DNA of 64,000 nt. Source: Robiginitomaculum sp. Its GTDB lineage: Bacteria > Pseudomonadota > Alphaproteobacteria > Caulobacterales > Maricaulaceae. Positions 10,143 to 19,624 of the stretch are shown one piece after another. How positions within the stretch are numbered: position 1 is the first letter of the stretch; every line of letters begins with the position of its first letter. The translations under genes and the position numbers were made by a program. The notes beneath the pieces are model-generated. The model was not told the origin of the DNA and made no database searches. It worked only from the letters and a program-made list of their open reading frames with translations. The stretch is from positions 62,001 to 126,000 of the forward strand of contig JAJFFN010000011.1 in the NCBI GenBank assembly GCA_021776635.1. Reading direction: 5' to 3'.

Positions 10143-10751
10143 ATGAAGTTTTTAAAAATAGTAAATACAATAGCGACATCCGCTATTGCTGCCATTTTAT
10201 TTGCAGGCAATGCAATGGCACAATCAAAGATATTGGTTATTGACCAAACAAAAGTGGTTTTGGATTCTGATGTTGGAAAACATGTTACGCGGCAGATTGT
10301 ATCGATTAGCAAGCAAATGGACGCGGAAATGAAGGCGCAACTAACGCCTATCAATGCCGAACGTGATAAGTTGATGGTCGAGCTTAAAAATATGAGTGTT
10401 GAAGCCCTAAAATCGCGTCCTGATCTTCAGCAACGTGCGAAAACTTATCAAGCAAGCTCGCAAAAATCTAAACTTGAAATCAAATATAAGCAAAGAGAAC
10501 TGCAAATTACGGAGCAAAAAGCATTGGCAAAAATCAATCAAAAATTGGAAACAATTTTAAAGGCTGTTATTGAAGAACGTAATGCAGATATTCTTGTCGA
10601 TCGATCCATGGTTATTTTTTCAACACCTACTGTGGAAATAACAGACGATGTCATCAGCAGATTAAATGCACAAATGAAGACAGTTCCGGTTGTTAGAGAG
10701 CGTATAACTCGTAAGCCTTTGCCGAAACAAGCTAATAAACCGGCACAATAA
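10143..10751 (+). CDS. skp: Periplasmic chaperone Skp/OmpH family
   Basis: Skp carries unfolded outer-membrane proteins across the periplasm to BamA. The ATG at 10143 is one base after the bamA stop and opens a clear signal peptide ending AMA near residue 26. ILVIDQTKVVLDSDVGK is the first strand and helix. A long Lys/Gln/Glu-rich coiled-coil arm covers about residues 60-145, and the return strand follows (ILVDRSMVIFS). The basic C-terminal tail is typical. The mature length of about 176 suits the family. An upstream in-frame extension lies inside bamA and is not credible. Confidence 0.92.
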   Translation: MKFLKIVNTIATSAIAAILFAGNAMAQSKILVIDQTKVVLDSDVGKHVTRQIVSISKQMDAEMKAQLTPINAERDKLMVELKNMSVEALKSRPDLQQRAKTYQASSQKSKLEIKYKQRELQITEQKALAKINQKLETILKAVIEERNADILVDRSMVIFSTPTVEITDDVISRLNAQMKTVPVVRERITRKPLPKQANKPAQ

Positions 10752-10766
10752 CTTTGGAAAGTATAT

Positions 10767-11816
10767 ATGGTGGATAGTCGGTTTTATAAGAGGCTAGGTC
10801 CACTGTCTTTACTGGAATTGTTGGACGGTCTGGATGTCGACATTCCTGAAGGCCAGTTTTGTGATATGATGATCACGAATGCGGCTCCTGTTGATCTCGC
10901 AGTAGCGAGCGATATATCCTTTTTAGACGGTAAAGGTGCCGCAAAAAAAGCGGCCACATGTGGAGCAGGGGCATGTTTTGTAACGACAAAAAATGCGGAA
11001 TATATAGCAAAAGCTGGTGTTTTACCTTTAATTTCGCAATACCCCCAAGCAGATTTTTCAGTTGTTTTGGGACGGCTTTATGATGCTTTGAAATATAAGA
11101 GCGGAACAAATCAATCCTTCAAGGATGTCAACATTGGCAGAGGCGTCGTTATTGGAGATAATGCGCAGATTGGATCTGGTACGCAAATCGGTCCAAATAC
11201 GGTCATAGGTCCGGGTGTGGTCATTGGAAACAACTGTGATATCGGTGCAAATGTTGTTATCGAATTTTCTGTGATTGGCAATAATAGTAAAATTAACCAC
11301 GGCGCCGTTTTAGGCGGCGCCGGTTTTGGTGTTGCTAAAAGTGCTGATGGCGCCATGGATATCCCTCATATCGGCATTGTAGAAATTGGTGATAACGTAT
11401 CAATCGGCTGTATTACAACGATTGATAGGGCCATGTTTGGCAGTACGCGCATTGGTGACGGTAGCAAATTAGATAACGGCATTCAAATCGCGCATAATGT
11501 TAAGGTTGGCAAACATTGCATGTTTGCGGGTCATGTGGGTATAGCTGGTAGCTGTAATATTGGTGACGGCGTCATTATGGGCGGAAGGGCTGGCCTGCCC
11601 GATCATACGAATGTAGGTGATGGGGCCATGTTAGTTGCAAATGCTGGCCCGATAAGAGATGTCCCAGCAGGTGAGGTGTGGGGGGGGCAACCGGCAACAC
11701 CTGTGCGGGAACAATTGCGACAATTAAGTGCTATCCGCCGTCTTGTTAAGGCCCAAACCAAACCATCACAAAAGACTAAACCAGTACCAAAACCAAAACC
11801 AAAACCAAGCTCATGA
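10767..11816 (+). CDS. lpxD: UDP-3-O-acylglucosamine N-acyltransferase
   Basis: LpxD adds the second hydroxyacyl chain to the lipid A precursor from acyl-ACP. Residues 1 to about 105 are the uridine-binding domain. Residues about 112-310 are a left-handed beta helix of hexapeptide repeats (VIGDNAQIGSGTQIGPNTVI). The catalytic His lies in the DGSKLDNGIQIAHNVKVG segment near residue 245. The C-terminal tail is rich in Lys-Pro pairs, an unusual low-complexity end. It overlaps fabZ by 4 bases (ATGA). Confidence 0.97.
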   Translation: MVDSRFYKRLGPLSLLELLDGLDVDIPEGQFCDMMITNAAPVDLAVASDISFLDGKGAAKKAATCGAGACFVTTKNAEYIAKAGVLPLISQYPQADFSVVLGRLYDALKYKSGTNQSFKDVNIGRGVVIGDNAQIGSGTQIGPNTVIGPGVVIGNNCDIGANVVIEFSVIGNNSKINHGAVLGGAGFGVAKSADGAMDIPHIGIVEIGDNVSIGCITTIDRAMFGSTRIGDGSKLDNGIQIAHNVKVGKHCMFAGHVGIAGSCNIGDGVIMGGRAGLPDHTNVGDGAMLVANAGPIRDVPAGEVWGGQPATPVREQLRQLSAIRRLVKAQTKPSQKTKPVPKPKPKPSS

Positions 11817-12268
11817 ATATTCGCCTTCCGTTAGGGCAAGCGGATATAGAGCAGTATTTACCTCATCGCCGCCCTATGCTGATGATAGATAGGGTTGTCG
11901 ATTTTAACGGCGACACGATAGCAACAGAAATAGACACCGATCCCAAAGCATTTTATTTTGATGGTCATTTCCCAAATAATCCCATCATGCCTGGCGTTAT
12001 TATAATGGAATGTATTGGCCAATCAGGGGCATTATTGGCCGCTCTACGCGGTGAATTCGATCATAAAGCCCATTTGTTGGCTTTTACCGGGTTTGAAAAA
12101 ACAAGATTTCGTAAATTTGTGAAGCCAAATGAAACGCTTTGTGTTTTTTGTAAATTAGAAAAAAAACGTAGACATTTGTATAAATTTACAGGTCAAGCCG
12201 AAATAAATGGTGATCTGGTTATGCAATTGGCGTTTTCAGCTGCCCAAACGGCTAAACAAGACAAATAG
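11813..12268 (+). CDS. fabZ: 3-hydroxyacyl-ACP dehydratase FabZ
   Basis: FabZ dehydrates 3-hydroxyacyl-ACP in fatty acid elongation and competes with LpxA/LpxD for hydroxyacyl-ACP, which explains its place here. The hot-dog fold signature is HFPNNPIMPGVIIMECIGQSGA, quoted in part: His near residue 50 and Glu near 64 are the catalytic pair. The length of 151 is standard. Its start overlaps the lpxD stop, indicating translational coupling. Confidence 0.97.
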   Translation: MNIRLPLGQADIEQYLPHRRPMLMIDRVVDFNGDTIATEIDTDPKAFYFDGHFPNNPIMPGVIIMECIGQSGALLAALRGEFDHKAHLLAFTGFEKTRFRKFVKPNETLCVFCKLEKKRRHLYKFTGQAEINGDLVMQLAFSAAQTAKQDK

Positions 12269-12280
12269 AAGAGAAACGAG

Positions 12281-13078
12281 ATGAGCGTAAATATCCACCC
12301 GTCTGCCCATGTAGATAGCAAAGCTCAATTGGATGATGGCGTTGAAATTGGACCGCTTTGTGTTGTCGGTCCTGACGTTAAGATTGGCAAAGGTGTTAAA
12401 TTGCTAAGCCAAGTCAATATTGCTGGTGATACAGAAATCGGAGAGGGGTGCCAATTTTACCCATTTGTATCATTAGGTCATCCCCCACAAGACACAAAAC
12501 ATCAAGGCGGGCCCGTCAGCCTTACAATTGGTGCTCGCACGACATTAAGAGAACTTGTGAATATCCACCCAGGGTCAGATGCAGGCCGTCCAGAAACGAT
12601 TATTGGTGAAGATTGTTATTTTATGGTCGGCACCCATGTCGCCCATGAAGGGCGTGTAGGTAATAACGTCATTTTATCCAATGGCACCCAAGTGGGTGGA
12701 TGTGTAACCATAGGTGACAATGTTATTGTCGGTGGGCTTTGTGCCGTACATCAATTTACTCGCATCGGAAATAATGCGTTTATTGGTGGTATGACAACGG
12801 TAGTCAAAGATGTCATTCCGTACGGAATATCTGTTGGGAATAAGCAGGTACTTAACGGTCTGAATGTAGTCGGATTAAAACGGTCAGGGTTTTCCAAGAC
12901 GCAAATCCATTCGCTGCGTGCTGCCTATAAAACTATCTTTACAGGAGATGGCAATTTTCAAGACCGTTTGGCCGAAATTGAAACAAAGTATGCGGATCAA
13001 GATCAAGTGATGAAGCTTGTTGAATTTATTAAAACTGGTGACAAACGCCCGATTTGCTTGCCTGGCAAAGTAAAGTAA
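12281..13078 (+). CDS. lpxA: UDP-N-acetylglucosamine O-acyltransferase
   Basis: LpxA performs the first step of lipid A synthesis, acylating UDP-GlcNAc. It has hexapeptide-repeat beta helix from residue 3 to about 190 (IGPLCVVGPDVKIGKGV), the catalytic His in MVGTHVAHEGRVG near residue 125, and the C-terminal helical domain with NVVGLKRSGFS. The length of 265 is standard. AGAGAAACG precedes the ATG. It overlaps lpxI by one base (TAATG). Confidence 0.97.
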   Translation: MSVNIHPSAHVDSKAQLDDGVEIGPLCVVGPDVKIGKGVKLLSQVNIAGDTEIGEGCQFYPFVSLGHPPQDTKHQGGPVSLTIGARTTLRELVNIHPGSDAGRPETIIGEDCYFMVGTHVAHEGRVGNNVILSNGTQVGGCVTIGDNVIVGGLCAVHQFTRIGNNAFIGGMTTVVKDVIPYGISVGNKQVLNGLNVVGLKRSGFSKTQIHSLRAAYKTIFTGDGNFQDRLAEIETKYADQDQVMKLVEFIKTGDKRPICLPGKVK

Positions 13079-13923
13079 TGGCAATGGCACCACAAAAAGT
13101 GCAAAAAAAAATCGGCCTGATTGCCGGTGGTGGCAGTTTGCCCCATGAAATAATTACAAATGCCCATCAGCAAGGCTACGCAATATATGTAGCCGCATTA
13201 CGTGGTTTTTCAGAACCCAAAGATTTTAGTGTCGATGGTGACGCTTACAGTTTCACTGATCTTCGCAATATGATTAAATGTTTTAAGCAGAAAAAATGCA
13301 CGCATATAACCTTTGCCGGCAAGGTTTCCCGACCAGATTTTGGAACGATTAAGCCGAGTATTCGTGATATTCCTCTCTTTACAAAGATTTTAAGTGCGGC
13401 TGCGCGTGGTGATGACGGACTATTAAAATTCATGGTTTCTTTTTTTGAAGACGAAGGTTTTAATATCTTGGCTCCGCAAGATATTTGCACGTCTACCCTC
13501 ATGATAGAGGGTTGTTTGGGGAAAATTGAACCCGCAAAAAATATGTTTGATGATATGGAAAAAGCCTTGAATATCGCCAAACTTATTGGGTCGGCAGATA
13601 TAGGCCAAGGCGCAATCGTCAATAAGGGCTTGGTTCTCGCGGTAGAAGCGCAAGAAGGTACAGATCTAATGTTAGAGCGCGTAGCGGCATTCCCCAAAGA
13701 GATACGCGGAGGCGTTTTGGCAAAATGCCTGAAACCCGGTCAAGAGGAACGCGTTGATATGCCCACCATAGGTCTGACCACTGTTGAAATGGCTATCAAG
13801 GCGGAATTGAACGGCATTGTACTGGTTGCGCGGCAGGCTTTTATTATGAACCGCAGCGAGGTCATTGAATTAGCAGATAAACATGGTGTTTTCATTCACG
13901 GTGTAAAAGCTGATGAAAACTAA
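13078..13923 (+). CDS. lpxI: UDP-2,3-diacylglucosamine diphosphatase LpxI
   Basis: LpxI hydrolyses UDP-2,3-diacylglucosamine to lipid X. It replaces LpxH in alphaproteobacteria, so it is a useful taxonomic marker. The N-terminal GLIAGGGSLPHEI is typical. The catalytic region includes DIGQGAIVNKGLVLAVEAQEG and GVLAKCLKPGQEERVDMPTIG. The start at 13078 overlaps the lpxA stop; 13084 is an alternative. The length of 281 fits the family. It overlaps lpxB by 11 bases. Confidence 0.95.
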   Translation: MAMAPQKVQKKIGLIAGGGSLPHEIITNAHQQGYAIYVAALRGFSEPKDFSVDGDAYSFTDLRNMIKCFKQKKCTHITFAGKVSRPDFGTIKPSIRDIPLFTKILSAAARGDDGLLKFMVSFFEDEGFNILAPQDICTSTLMIEGCLGKIEPAKNMFDDMEKALNIAKLIGSADIGQGAIVNKGLVLAVEAQEGTDLMLERVAAFPKEIRGGVLAKCLKPGQEERVDMPTIGLTTVEMAIKAELNGIVLVARQAFIMNRSEVIELADKHGVFIHGVKADEN

Positions 13924-15091
13924 GTCACATATTTATATTGTAGCCGCCGAAAAATCCGGTGACGAGCTCGGTGCAGGCATGGTACGCCAACTTCGCAAAC
14001 AAACTGATGGGCAGGTAAAACTATCTACCATAGGCGGGTCTGCTCTCGCTGCAGAGGGGCTGGATAGTACCATTGACATTAGTCCTTTGTCTATTCTTGG
14101 GTTTGTAGAAGGATTGAAATCTTATCCTGTTATTATGCAGCGCGTCGGTGAGGCTGTGGCATCAATTATGGCTTCTAATGCAGATGCAGTTGTCTTGATT
14201 GATAGTTGGGGTTTCATGGCGCGTGTTGCAAAACGACTTAAAAAACAAGGGTTTAAGGGGCAAATCATAAAGTATGTTGCCCCGCAAGTTTGGGCCATGC
14301 GTGAAGGTCGCGCTAAAATACTGGCGGGCATTGTCGATCATCTCCTGACCATCCATAGCTTTGATGCCCCGTATTTCACCAAGCACGGCCTTAATACGAT
14401 TTATGTAGGTAATCCCGTATTTGATGAAAATTATGATGGTGGTGATGGGACGGGCTTGCGCAAAGAATACAATATCCCGGACGCAACCCCAGTTCTAGTT
14501 ATGCTGTTCGGTAGCAGACTTTCTGAAATTCAAAGACTGGCTAAGCCTTTTGCGGATGCCGTTAAAATTTTGAAAAAAACGATACCCAATTTAACAATCG
14601 TATCGCCCGTATCTGATACAATTTTCGAAGATGTTCTTGCTGCTGCGGCACAATATTCAGACTTGCAAGATGTGATTTATCTAAAGGAAGACCGAAAACT
14701 CGACTGCTTTGCTGCCGCCGATGCTGCCATTGCTTGCTCGGGTACTGTCACGAGCCAATTGGCAATCGCAGGTGTACCGACCGTAGTTGGCTATAAACTT
14801 AACGCCCTAACATTTTTTGTCGCCATGTTCTTGTTTAAACCAAATTATATTTCCATCGTCAATATAGCGGCGGATAAAGTGCTCATGCCAGAATTTATAC
14901 AAATGAAATGCACCGGCAAAAACCTTGCGCGCACGGCGCTAAGCTACTTACAAGACACACAAAAATGCCTAAGCGCAAGTCAGGCGCTCACAAATGCAAC
15001 AACAAAAATGCGCCATGGTAAAAACGAAAGCGGTCAAGGAAATTCCAATGCGAGAGTTGCAAAAGCTGTACTTGGGATTGTAGGCTTTTAA
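13913..15091 (+). CDS. lpxB: Lipid-A-disaccharide synthase
   Basis: LpxB is a GT-B, family 19 glycosyltransferase that condenses lipid X with UDP-diacylglucosamine. The N-terminal VAAEKSGDELGAGMV and IGGSALAAEGL are typical, as are YVAPQVWAMREGRAK, the PxFDE-like segment NPVFDENYDG, and LLFGSRLSEI-type residues (MLFGSRLSEIQR) near 200. AACSGTVTSQLAIAGVPTVV-like residues, of which CSGTVTSQLAIAGVP is visible, bind the nucleotide. The length of 392 is normal. It is the last gene of the lipid A run. Confidence 0.96.
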   Translation: MKTKSHIYIVAAEKSGDELGAGMVRQLRKQTDGQVKLSTIGGSALAAEGLDSTIDISPLSILGFVEGLKSYPVIMQRVGEAVASIMASNADAVVLIDSWGFMARVAKRLKKQGFKGQIIKYVAPQVWAMREGRAKILAGIVDHLLTIHSFDAPYFTKHGLNTIYVGNPVFDENYDGGDGTGLRKEYNIPDATPVLVMLFGSRLSEIQRLAKPFADAVKILKKTIPNLTIVSPVSDTIFEDVLAAAAQYSDLQDVIYLKEDRKLDCFAAADAAIACSGTVTSQLAIAGVPTVVGYKLNALTFFVAMFLFKPNYISIVNIAADKVLMPEFIQMKCTGKNLARTALSYLQDTQKCLSASQALTNATTKMRHGKNESGQGNSNARVAKAVLGIVGF

Positions 15092-15186
15092 GGTCGTTTT
15101 TTTAACACGAAGGTGATTTGCATGTTATACTGTTTAGGATTACGTGTAATTCAATGATAGCCAACCTATATAAATGAGGCTCTAAT

Positions 15187-16233
15187 ATGTTCAAATTTGC
15201 GTTAATAGTTTTCTCGATTTTTATTGTTCAAATGGGGGGTGCCGCCCATGCAAATCAAATTAATGTAAAGTGGACGCAGCTTAGACAAGCGGCTAATGCC
15301 CTAGGTGATGCCGCTAAGGATGGTGATAAGGCCGCTTATACCACATTATCAGAGCTGGCAAACCAAGATGCTAACGGGCCTGCCATGCACAATATGGGTT
15401 GGTTGCTTGATGTTGGATTTTATGTAGGGAAAGATAAAAAAGCCGCTTGTGACTGGTATAAAAAAGCTTCAACTTTAACGCAATACCCGCCCTCCATGCA
15501 TAATTATGCTCTGTGCCTTTTTCGCGGTACAAATGGTGAGAAAAGTAGTGATGATGAGGCTCTAGGCCGTGAATTAATGTATGATGCCTATATGAGGGGT
15601 TGGACAAAGTCGGCGATTATTCTCAGCGAAAAAATATTAAATACGCCGTTACTTAGTCATGAAGACGCTTTTCAAGCGTTTAGTATCTCCAAAAGTGCCT
15701 TACGTACAACCCGCCCGACGCCGGATGAATTTTCATCCTTACAGTATTTGGTCGGTATGGCGGCAATCCTTGGGCCAAGAGATATGGATCAATACCGAGA
15801 GGGATATGCAGCGATGTTGCTCGCCATATCCAGTGGCCACCCCCGCGCTGAGAAAGAAATGATCAAACTAGAATATTTGTGGATGGCTAAGGTGGTTGCG
15901 GCAATTGACAAGCTAGAAGCCTACGATGACAGCACGGCTCAGGAATGGGTTGAACGTTGTTATGGACATCTGGCCGATAAATCTACGGACATGCATATTG
16001 TAAATTTTTGCAAAGACGTCTCTGAAAAAGAGCTAAATAAAGTTACATATTTGTCGGAAGATGCGAATTATTTGTCATCTATGATTATGAGTGATGATGG
16101 CGAGATTATCCGTTCCGCCCAACAAAGACTGGAAGCAAAAGCAGGCCCTTATCGCCGGGCTAAATTGAAATGGGAAATCATATTCATCCCAAAATATGAG
16201 ACCAGGGTAGAGCAAGAAGCAGATAAGCCTTGA
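15187..16233 (+). CDS. Exported Sel1/TPR-like repeat protein, function unknown
   Basis: A signal peptide is visible (hydrophobic residues 4-18, cleavage likely after AHA at about 22), so the protein is probably periplasmic. Residues about 60-125 resemble Sel1-like repeats: AMHNMGWLLDVGFYVGKDKK, then CDWYKKASTLTQYPPSMHNYALCLFRG. Such repeats form superhelical protein-binding scaffolds. No catalytic motif is visible. It is 95 bases downstream of lpxB and convergent with the next gene. Its function is not known to me. Confidence 0.75.
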   Translation: MFKFALIVFSIFIVQMGGAAHANQINVKWTQLRQAANALGDAAKDGDKAAYTTLSELANQDANGPAMHNMGWLLDVGFYVGKDKKAACDWYKKASTLTQYPPSMHNYALCLFRGTNGEKSSDDEALGRELMYDAYMRGWTKSAIILSEKILNTPLLSHEDAFQAFSISKSALRTTRPTPDEFSSLQYLVGMAAILGPRDMDQYREGYAAMLLAISSGHPRAEKEMIKLEYLWMAKVVAAIDKLEAYDDSTAQEWVERCYGHLADKSTDMHIVNFCKDVSEKELNKVTYLSEDANYLSSMIMSDDGEIIRSAQQRLEAKAGPYRRAKLKWEIIFIPKYETRVEQEADKP

Positions 16234-16236
16234 TTT

Positions 16237-16881
16237 TTATGATTTATCGGGGTCACGCCTTATTACATCATCAATCGGTATTTTATTTTCATTCTGGGCT
16301 TCATCGTCAATTTCATTATCTATGAGAAATAATTTCTCTTCCATTATAGAAGAGCCGTATTCATCATTTTCATAAATATTGCCTATCATAGTAAATTCAC
16401 GCATTGATGTTGCTTCAAATGTCACAGCAAGAAAATATTGTGCGCCAGAGCTGCCAGTTGCCTCAAATTTAATAGAGGTTTCAACTAATACGCTCACAGG
16501 TGCCGTTAAGTTATTGCTGAGTTCAGCCATTTCTTGGATAAGTACTTTGCGGACTTCTTTCTTATCAATATGAGCAAATGGGTCGGGTATTTGTGTTTCG
16601 ATATATGCACTCACATCAAAATAGACGTCCCCGATCATGCCTTTAGATGTGTACTCGCCGTCGCTATCGTAAAATTCTTCTCTCAGCTCGCTCAAAATGT
16701 CCAATACGTCTTGCGCATATTGTTTTGCCGTTCCCTGAATTGGTACGGCTTCGAATCCTTGCCGGGCGGCTTCAACTGAGTTGATACAAACGGCCACATC
16801 ATATTGGCTCGCCAAAGCTTCTTTGTCCCTCTTATCCAAAATGCGTTTAATAGCATTATGCATTTTTTGAGGGCTCGTCAT
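16237..16881 (-). CDS. Conserved-looking protein of unknown function downstream of gltA
   Basis: 214 residues with no signal peptide or membrane segment. The C-terminal 40 residues are strongly acidic (DNEIDDEAQNENK). I do not recognise a domain. The middle (residues about 115-180) alternates hydrophobic residues in a way that suggests beta strands. The start lies 6 bases after the gltA stop on the same strand, so it is probably translated from the gltX-gltA transcript. It might be a small regulator or partner, but nothing proves this. Confidence 0.7.
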   Translation of the reverse strand: MTSPQKMHNAIKRILDKRDKEALASQYDVAVCINSVEAARQGFEAVPIQGTAKQYAQDVLDILSELREEFYDSDGEYTSKGMIGDVYFDVSAYIETQIPDPFAHIDKKEVRKVLIQEMAELSNNLTAPVSVLVETSIKFEATGSSGAQYFLAVTFEATSMREFTMIGNIYENDEYGSSIMEEKLFLIDNEIDDEAQNENKIPIDDVIRRDPDKS

Positions 16882-16887
16882 GCGTGC

Positions 16888-18192
16888 TTACCGATCACTC
16901 ATTTTTACATAATCACGCAAAGGTGCGCCGGTGTAGATTTGTCTTGGGCGGCCGATGCGTTGGGATTTATCGCCGAGCATTTCGTTCCACTGGGAAATCC
17001 AGCCGACCGTTCTAGCAAGGGCAAACAACACTGTGAACATGGAGGTCGGGAAACCGAGAGCAGAGAGCACTGTTCCAGAGTAAAAATCTACGTTCGGGAA
17101 AAGTTTTTTCTCAATGAAGTATTCGTCGTTGAGCGCGATACGTTCCAACTCCATAGCCACATCAAGAATTGGGTTATCGGTAATGTTGAGCTCGGCCAAG
17201 ACGGCGTGAGCGGTTTTTTGCATCACTTTGGCGCGCGGGTCATAGTTCTTATAAACGCGGTGACCAAAGCCCATAAGCCTGAAGGGGTCATTACGGTCTT
17301 TGGCGCGCGCAATGAATTCGGGGATACGGTCTACGGAGCCAATTTCCTTGAGCATTGTCAGACAAGCTTCGTTGGCACCACCGTGTGACGGCCCCCAAAG
17401 ACAAGCAACCCCCGCTGCGATACACGCAAATGGGTTGGCACCGGATGAACCTGCGAGGCGTACTGTAGACGTCGAAGCGTTTTGCTCGTGGTCGGCGTGC
17501 AGGATAAATATTTTGTCCATAGCGTCTGCGATAACTGGGCTAACCACATATTTTTCGCTCGGTACTGCAAAACACATTTTTAGGAAGTTTGCAGAATAAC
17601 TTAAGGAATTGTCTGGATAAACATGAGGCTGGCCTATGGAATATTTGTAGGCACGCGCAGCAATGGTTGGCATTTTTGCGATCAGACGATGAACCGCCAA
17701 GTTCCTTTGAACTGGATCATTGATGTCAGTGGAATCGTGATAAAAAGCTGACAGCGCACCAACCGTAGCACAGATCATGGCCATTGGATGTGCGTCACGA
17801 CGAAAACCGTGGAAGAAACGTTCAACTTGTTCATGTAGCATGGTGTGGTTGGTAATGGTCTTGGTAAATAATTCGGACTGTTCTTGGTTAGGTAGCTCAC
17901 CGTGAATCAGCAAATAAGACGTTTCCAAGAATGTAGATTGTTCGGCCAATTGCTCGATAGGATAACCGCGATATAAGAGCTGTCCTTTTATACCGTCAAT
18001 AAATGTAATCTGGCTTTCGGTGCTGGCGGTAGAAGTATAGCCGGGATCAAATGTGAAATGACCTGAGTTTTTATAAAGCGTACGCACATCAACTGCATCT
18101 GGTCCCATGGAGCCACCATAAACAGGAAGTTCAAAACTATTACCACCAAGTTCAACTTTGGCTGTGCCGCGATTTTCGATTTTATTTTCCAT
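16888..18192 (-). CDS. gltA: Citrate synthase (type II)
   Basis: GltA condenses oxaloacetate and acetyl-CoA at the entry of the TCA cycle. The catalytic triad is visible: His in [10 protein letters not shown] near residue 270, His in [15 protein letters not shown] near 313, and Asp in [10 protein letters not shown] near 370. The N-terminal beta-rich extension marks the hexameric, NADH-regulated gram-negative type. The length of 434 is standard. It starts 19 bases after gltX on the same strand. Together with aceB and aceA, 6 kb away, it supplies the glyoxylate cycle. Confidence 0.97.
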   Translation of the reverse strand: MENKIENRGTAKVELGGNSFELPVYGGSMGPDAVDVRTLYKNSGHFTFDPGYTSTASTESQITFIDGIKGQLLYRGYPIEQLAEQSTFLETSYLLIHGELPNQEQSELFTKTITNHTMLHEQVERFFHGFRRDAHPMAMICATVGALSAFYHDSTDINDPVQRNLAVHRLIAKMPTIAARAYKYSIGQPHVYPDNSLSYSANFLKMCFAVPSEKYVVSPVIADAMDKIFILHADHEQNASTSTVRLAGSSGANPFACIAAGVACLWGPSHGGANEACLTMLKEIGSVDRIPEFIARAKDRNDPFRLMGFGHRVYKNYDPRAKVMQKTAHAVLAELNITDNPILDVAMELERIALNDEYFIEKKLFPNVDFYSGTVLSALGFPTSMFTVLFALARTVGWISQWNEMLGDKSQRIGRPRQIYTGAPLRDYVKMSDR

Positions 18193-18211
18193 TATGTCCT
18201 CTTTTCCTTAT

Positions 18212-19621
18212 CTAATAATATGTTTCAAGGCAGTCTTTTATCCGCCCAAGCGTTTCATCCCGCCCCAATAATTCTAATACTAGCGACAAATCTGGTGACG
18301 GTGCGCCTCCGGTTAAACAGGCCCGAAGCGGAGCGCCAATCTTACCAAACCCAATATCTTCTTTGGTAATGTATGTTTGCAGATGTTCTAATAAATTTTG
18401 GTCAACCCATTCGCTCTTTGTAACACCTGACAGAACAAAAAGCAAATCACGTAACCTGTTTTCTGTGTCTGGTTTTAGCGTTTTCTTTGCTTTACCTGTG
18501 ATCTGTATGGGGCGCTCTCTTGTTACAAAGAAGGCTTTGTCAGCAAGCTCAATAAGCGTATTTGCGCGAGAGACTATATGGGGCAGGGCGGCGGTTAAGC
18601 GGGATGTTTGGGCGTCGTTTAAGGGGCTTTCGTTTTTAGCTTTGAAAAAAGCTTGACCATATGACACAAGCGTATCCACGTCTGCTCGTACCATATGTTC
18701 ACCGTTGACAAACGCCATTTTATCAAAATCCAGGCGTGCTGGGGCTTTATTGATATCGGATAATTCAAATATTTTTGTGACATCCGTGTTGTCAAACACT
18801 TCCATATCACCGTGGCTCCACCCAAGGCGCGTGAGATAATTGCGCATGCCGGCAGGCAAATATCCCATATCCGCATAAGCATCAACACCGAGCGCACCGT
18901 GGCGTTTGGATAGTTTCTTACCGTCGGGACCAAAAATCAACGGGACATGGGCAAATTCGGGAACGTCCCAGCCAAGAGCCTGATAAATCAATTTTTGCCG
19001 CCCCGCATTGATGAGATGGTCATCGCCGCGAATGACATGGGTCACACCCATATCATGGTCATCTGCAACTACGGCCAACATATAAACGGGGCTGGCATCT
19101 CCACGTAGCAAAATAAGGTCGTCAAAATCTTTATTATCCCAGGTTATTTTTCCCTGAACCTGATCAATAATGGTCGTTTTGCCATCTGGAACACGAAAAC
19201 GGACCACCATTGTCCCACCTTTGGGAAATTTACCACCGTTTCGCCAAGGCGAGCGAAAAGCTCTGCCTTCATCACGAGATTTTTGGCGCTCTGCATCTTG
19301 TTGTTCCGCCGTCATGAAACACGGATAAGCATGGCCTCTCTCGATCAACCGTTCGGCGATTTCCTGATGACGTTTTTCGTTTTTGCTTTGGTAAACTATA
19401 TCGCCGTCATGATGTATGCCGAGCCAATCCATGCCGTCTAGGATTGCCTGTGTGGCTTTTGCAGTTGAGCGTTTCTTGTCTGTGTCTTCGACACGCAACC
19501 GAAATTCGCCGCCATGCTTGCGGGCAAAATAATAGCTGAACAAAGCTGTACGTGCACCGCCAATATGCAGAAAACCTGTAGGCGAGGGGGCAAAACGTGT
19601 TACAACTTTAGTGTTAGGCAT
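18212..19621 (-). CDS. gltX: Glutamyl-tRNA synthetase
   Basis: GltX charges tRNA-Glu. The class I HIGH motif appears as HIGGARTALF after RFAPSPTGFL near residue 12-25, and the KMSKS motif appears as KKLSKRHG near 245. The start at 19621 (MPNTKVVTRFAPSP) is chosen because the family begins just there; an upstream in-frame stretch would run into comEC. The length of 469 is standard for an alphaproteobacterial GltX. It leads a gltX-gltA-unknown transcript. Confidence 0.96.
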   Translation of the reverse strand: MPNTKVVTRFAPSPTGFLHIGGARTALFSYYFARKHGGEFRLRVEDTDKKRSTAKATQAILDGMDWLGIHHDGDIVYQSKNEKRHQEIAERLIERGHAYPCFMTAEQQDAERQKSRDEGRAFRSPWRNGGKFPKGGTMVVRFRVPDGKTTIIDQVQGKITWDNKDFDDLILLRGDASPVYMLAVVADDHDMGVTHVIRGDDHLINAGRQKLIYQALGWDVPEFAHVPLIFGPDGKKLSKRHGALGVDAYADMGYLPAGMRNYLTRLGWSHGDMEVFDNTDVTKIFELSDINKAPARLDFDKMAFVNGEHMVRADVDTLVSYGQAFFKAKNESPLNDAQTSRLTAALPHIVSRANTLIELADKAFFVTRERPIQITGKAKKTLKPDTENRLRDLLFVLSGVTKSEWVDQNLLEHLQTYITKEDIGFGKIGAPLRACLTGGAPSPDLSLVLELLGRDETLGRIKDCLETYY

Positions 19622-19624
19622 AGA

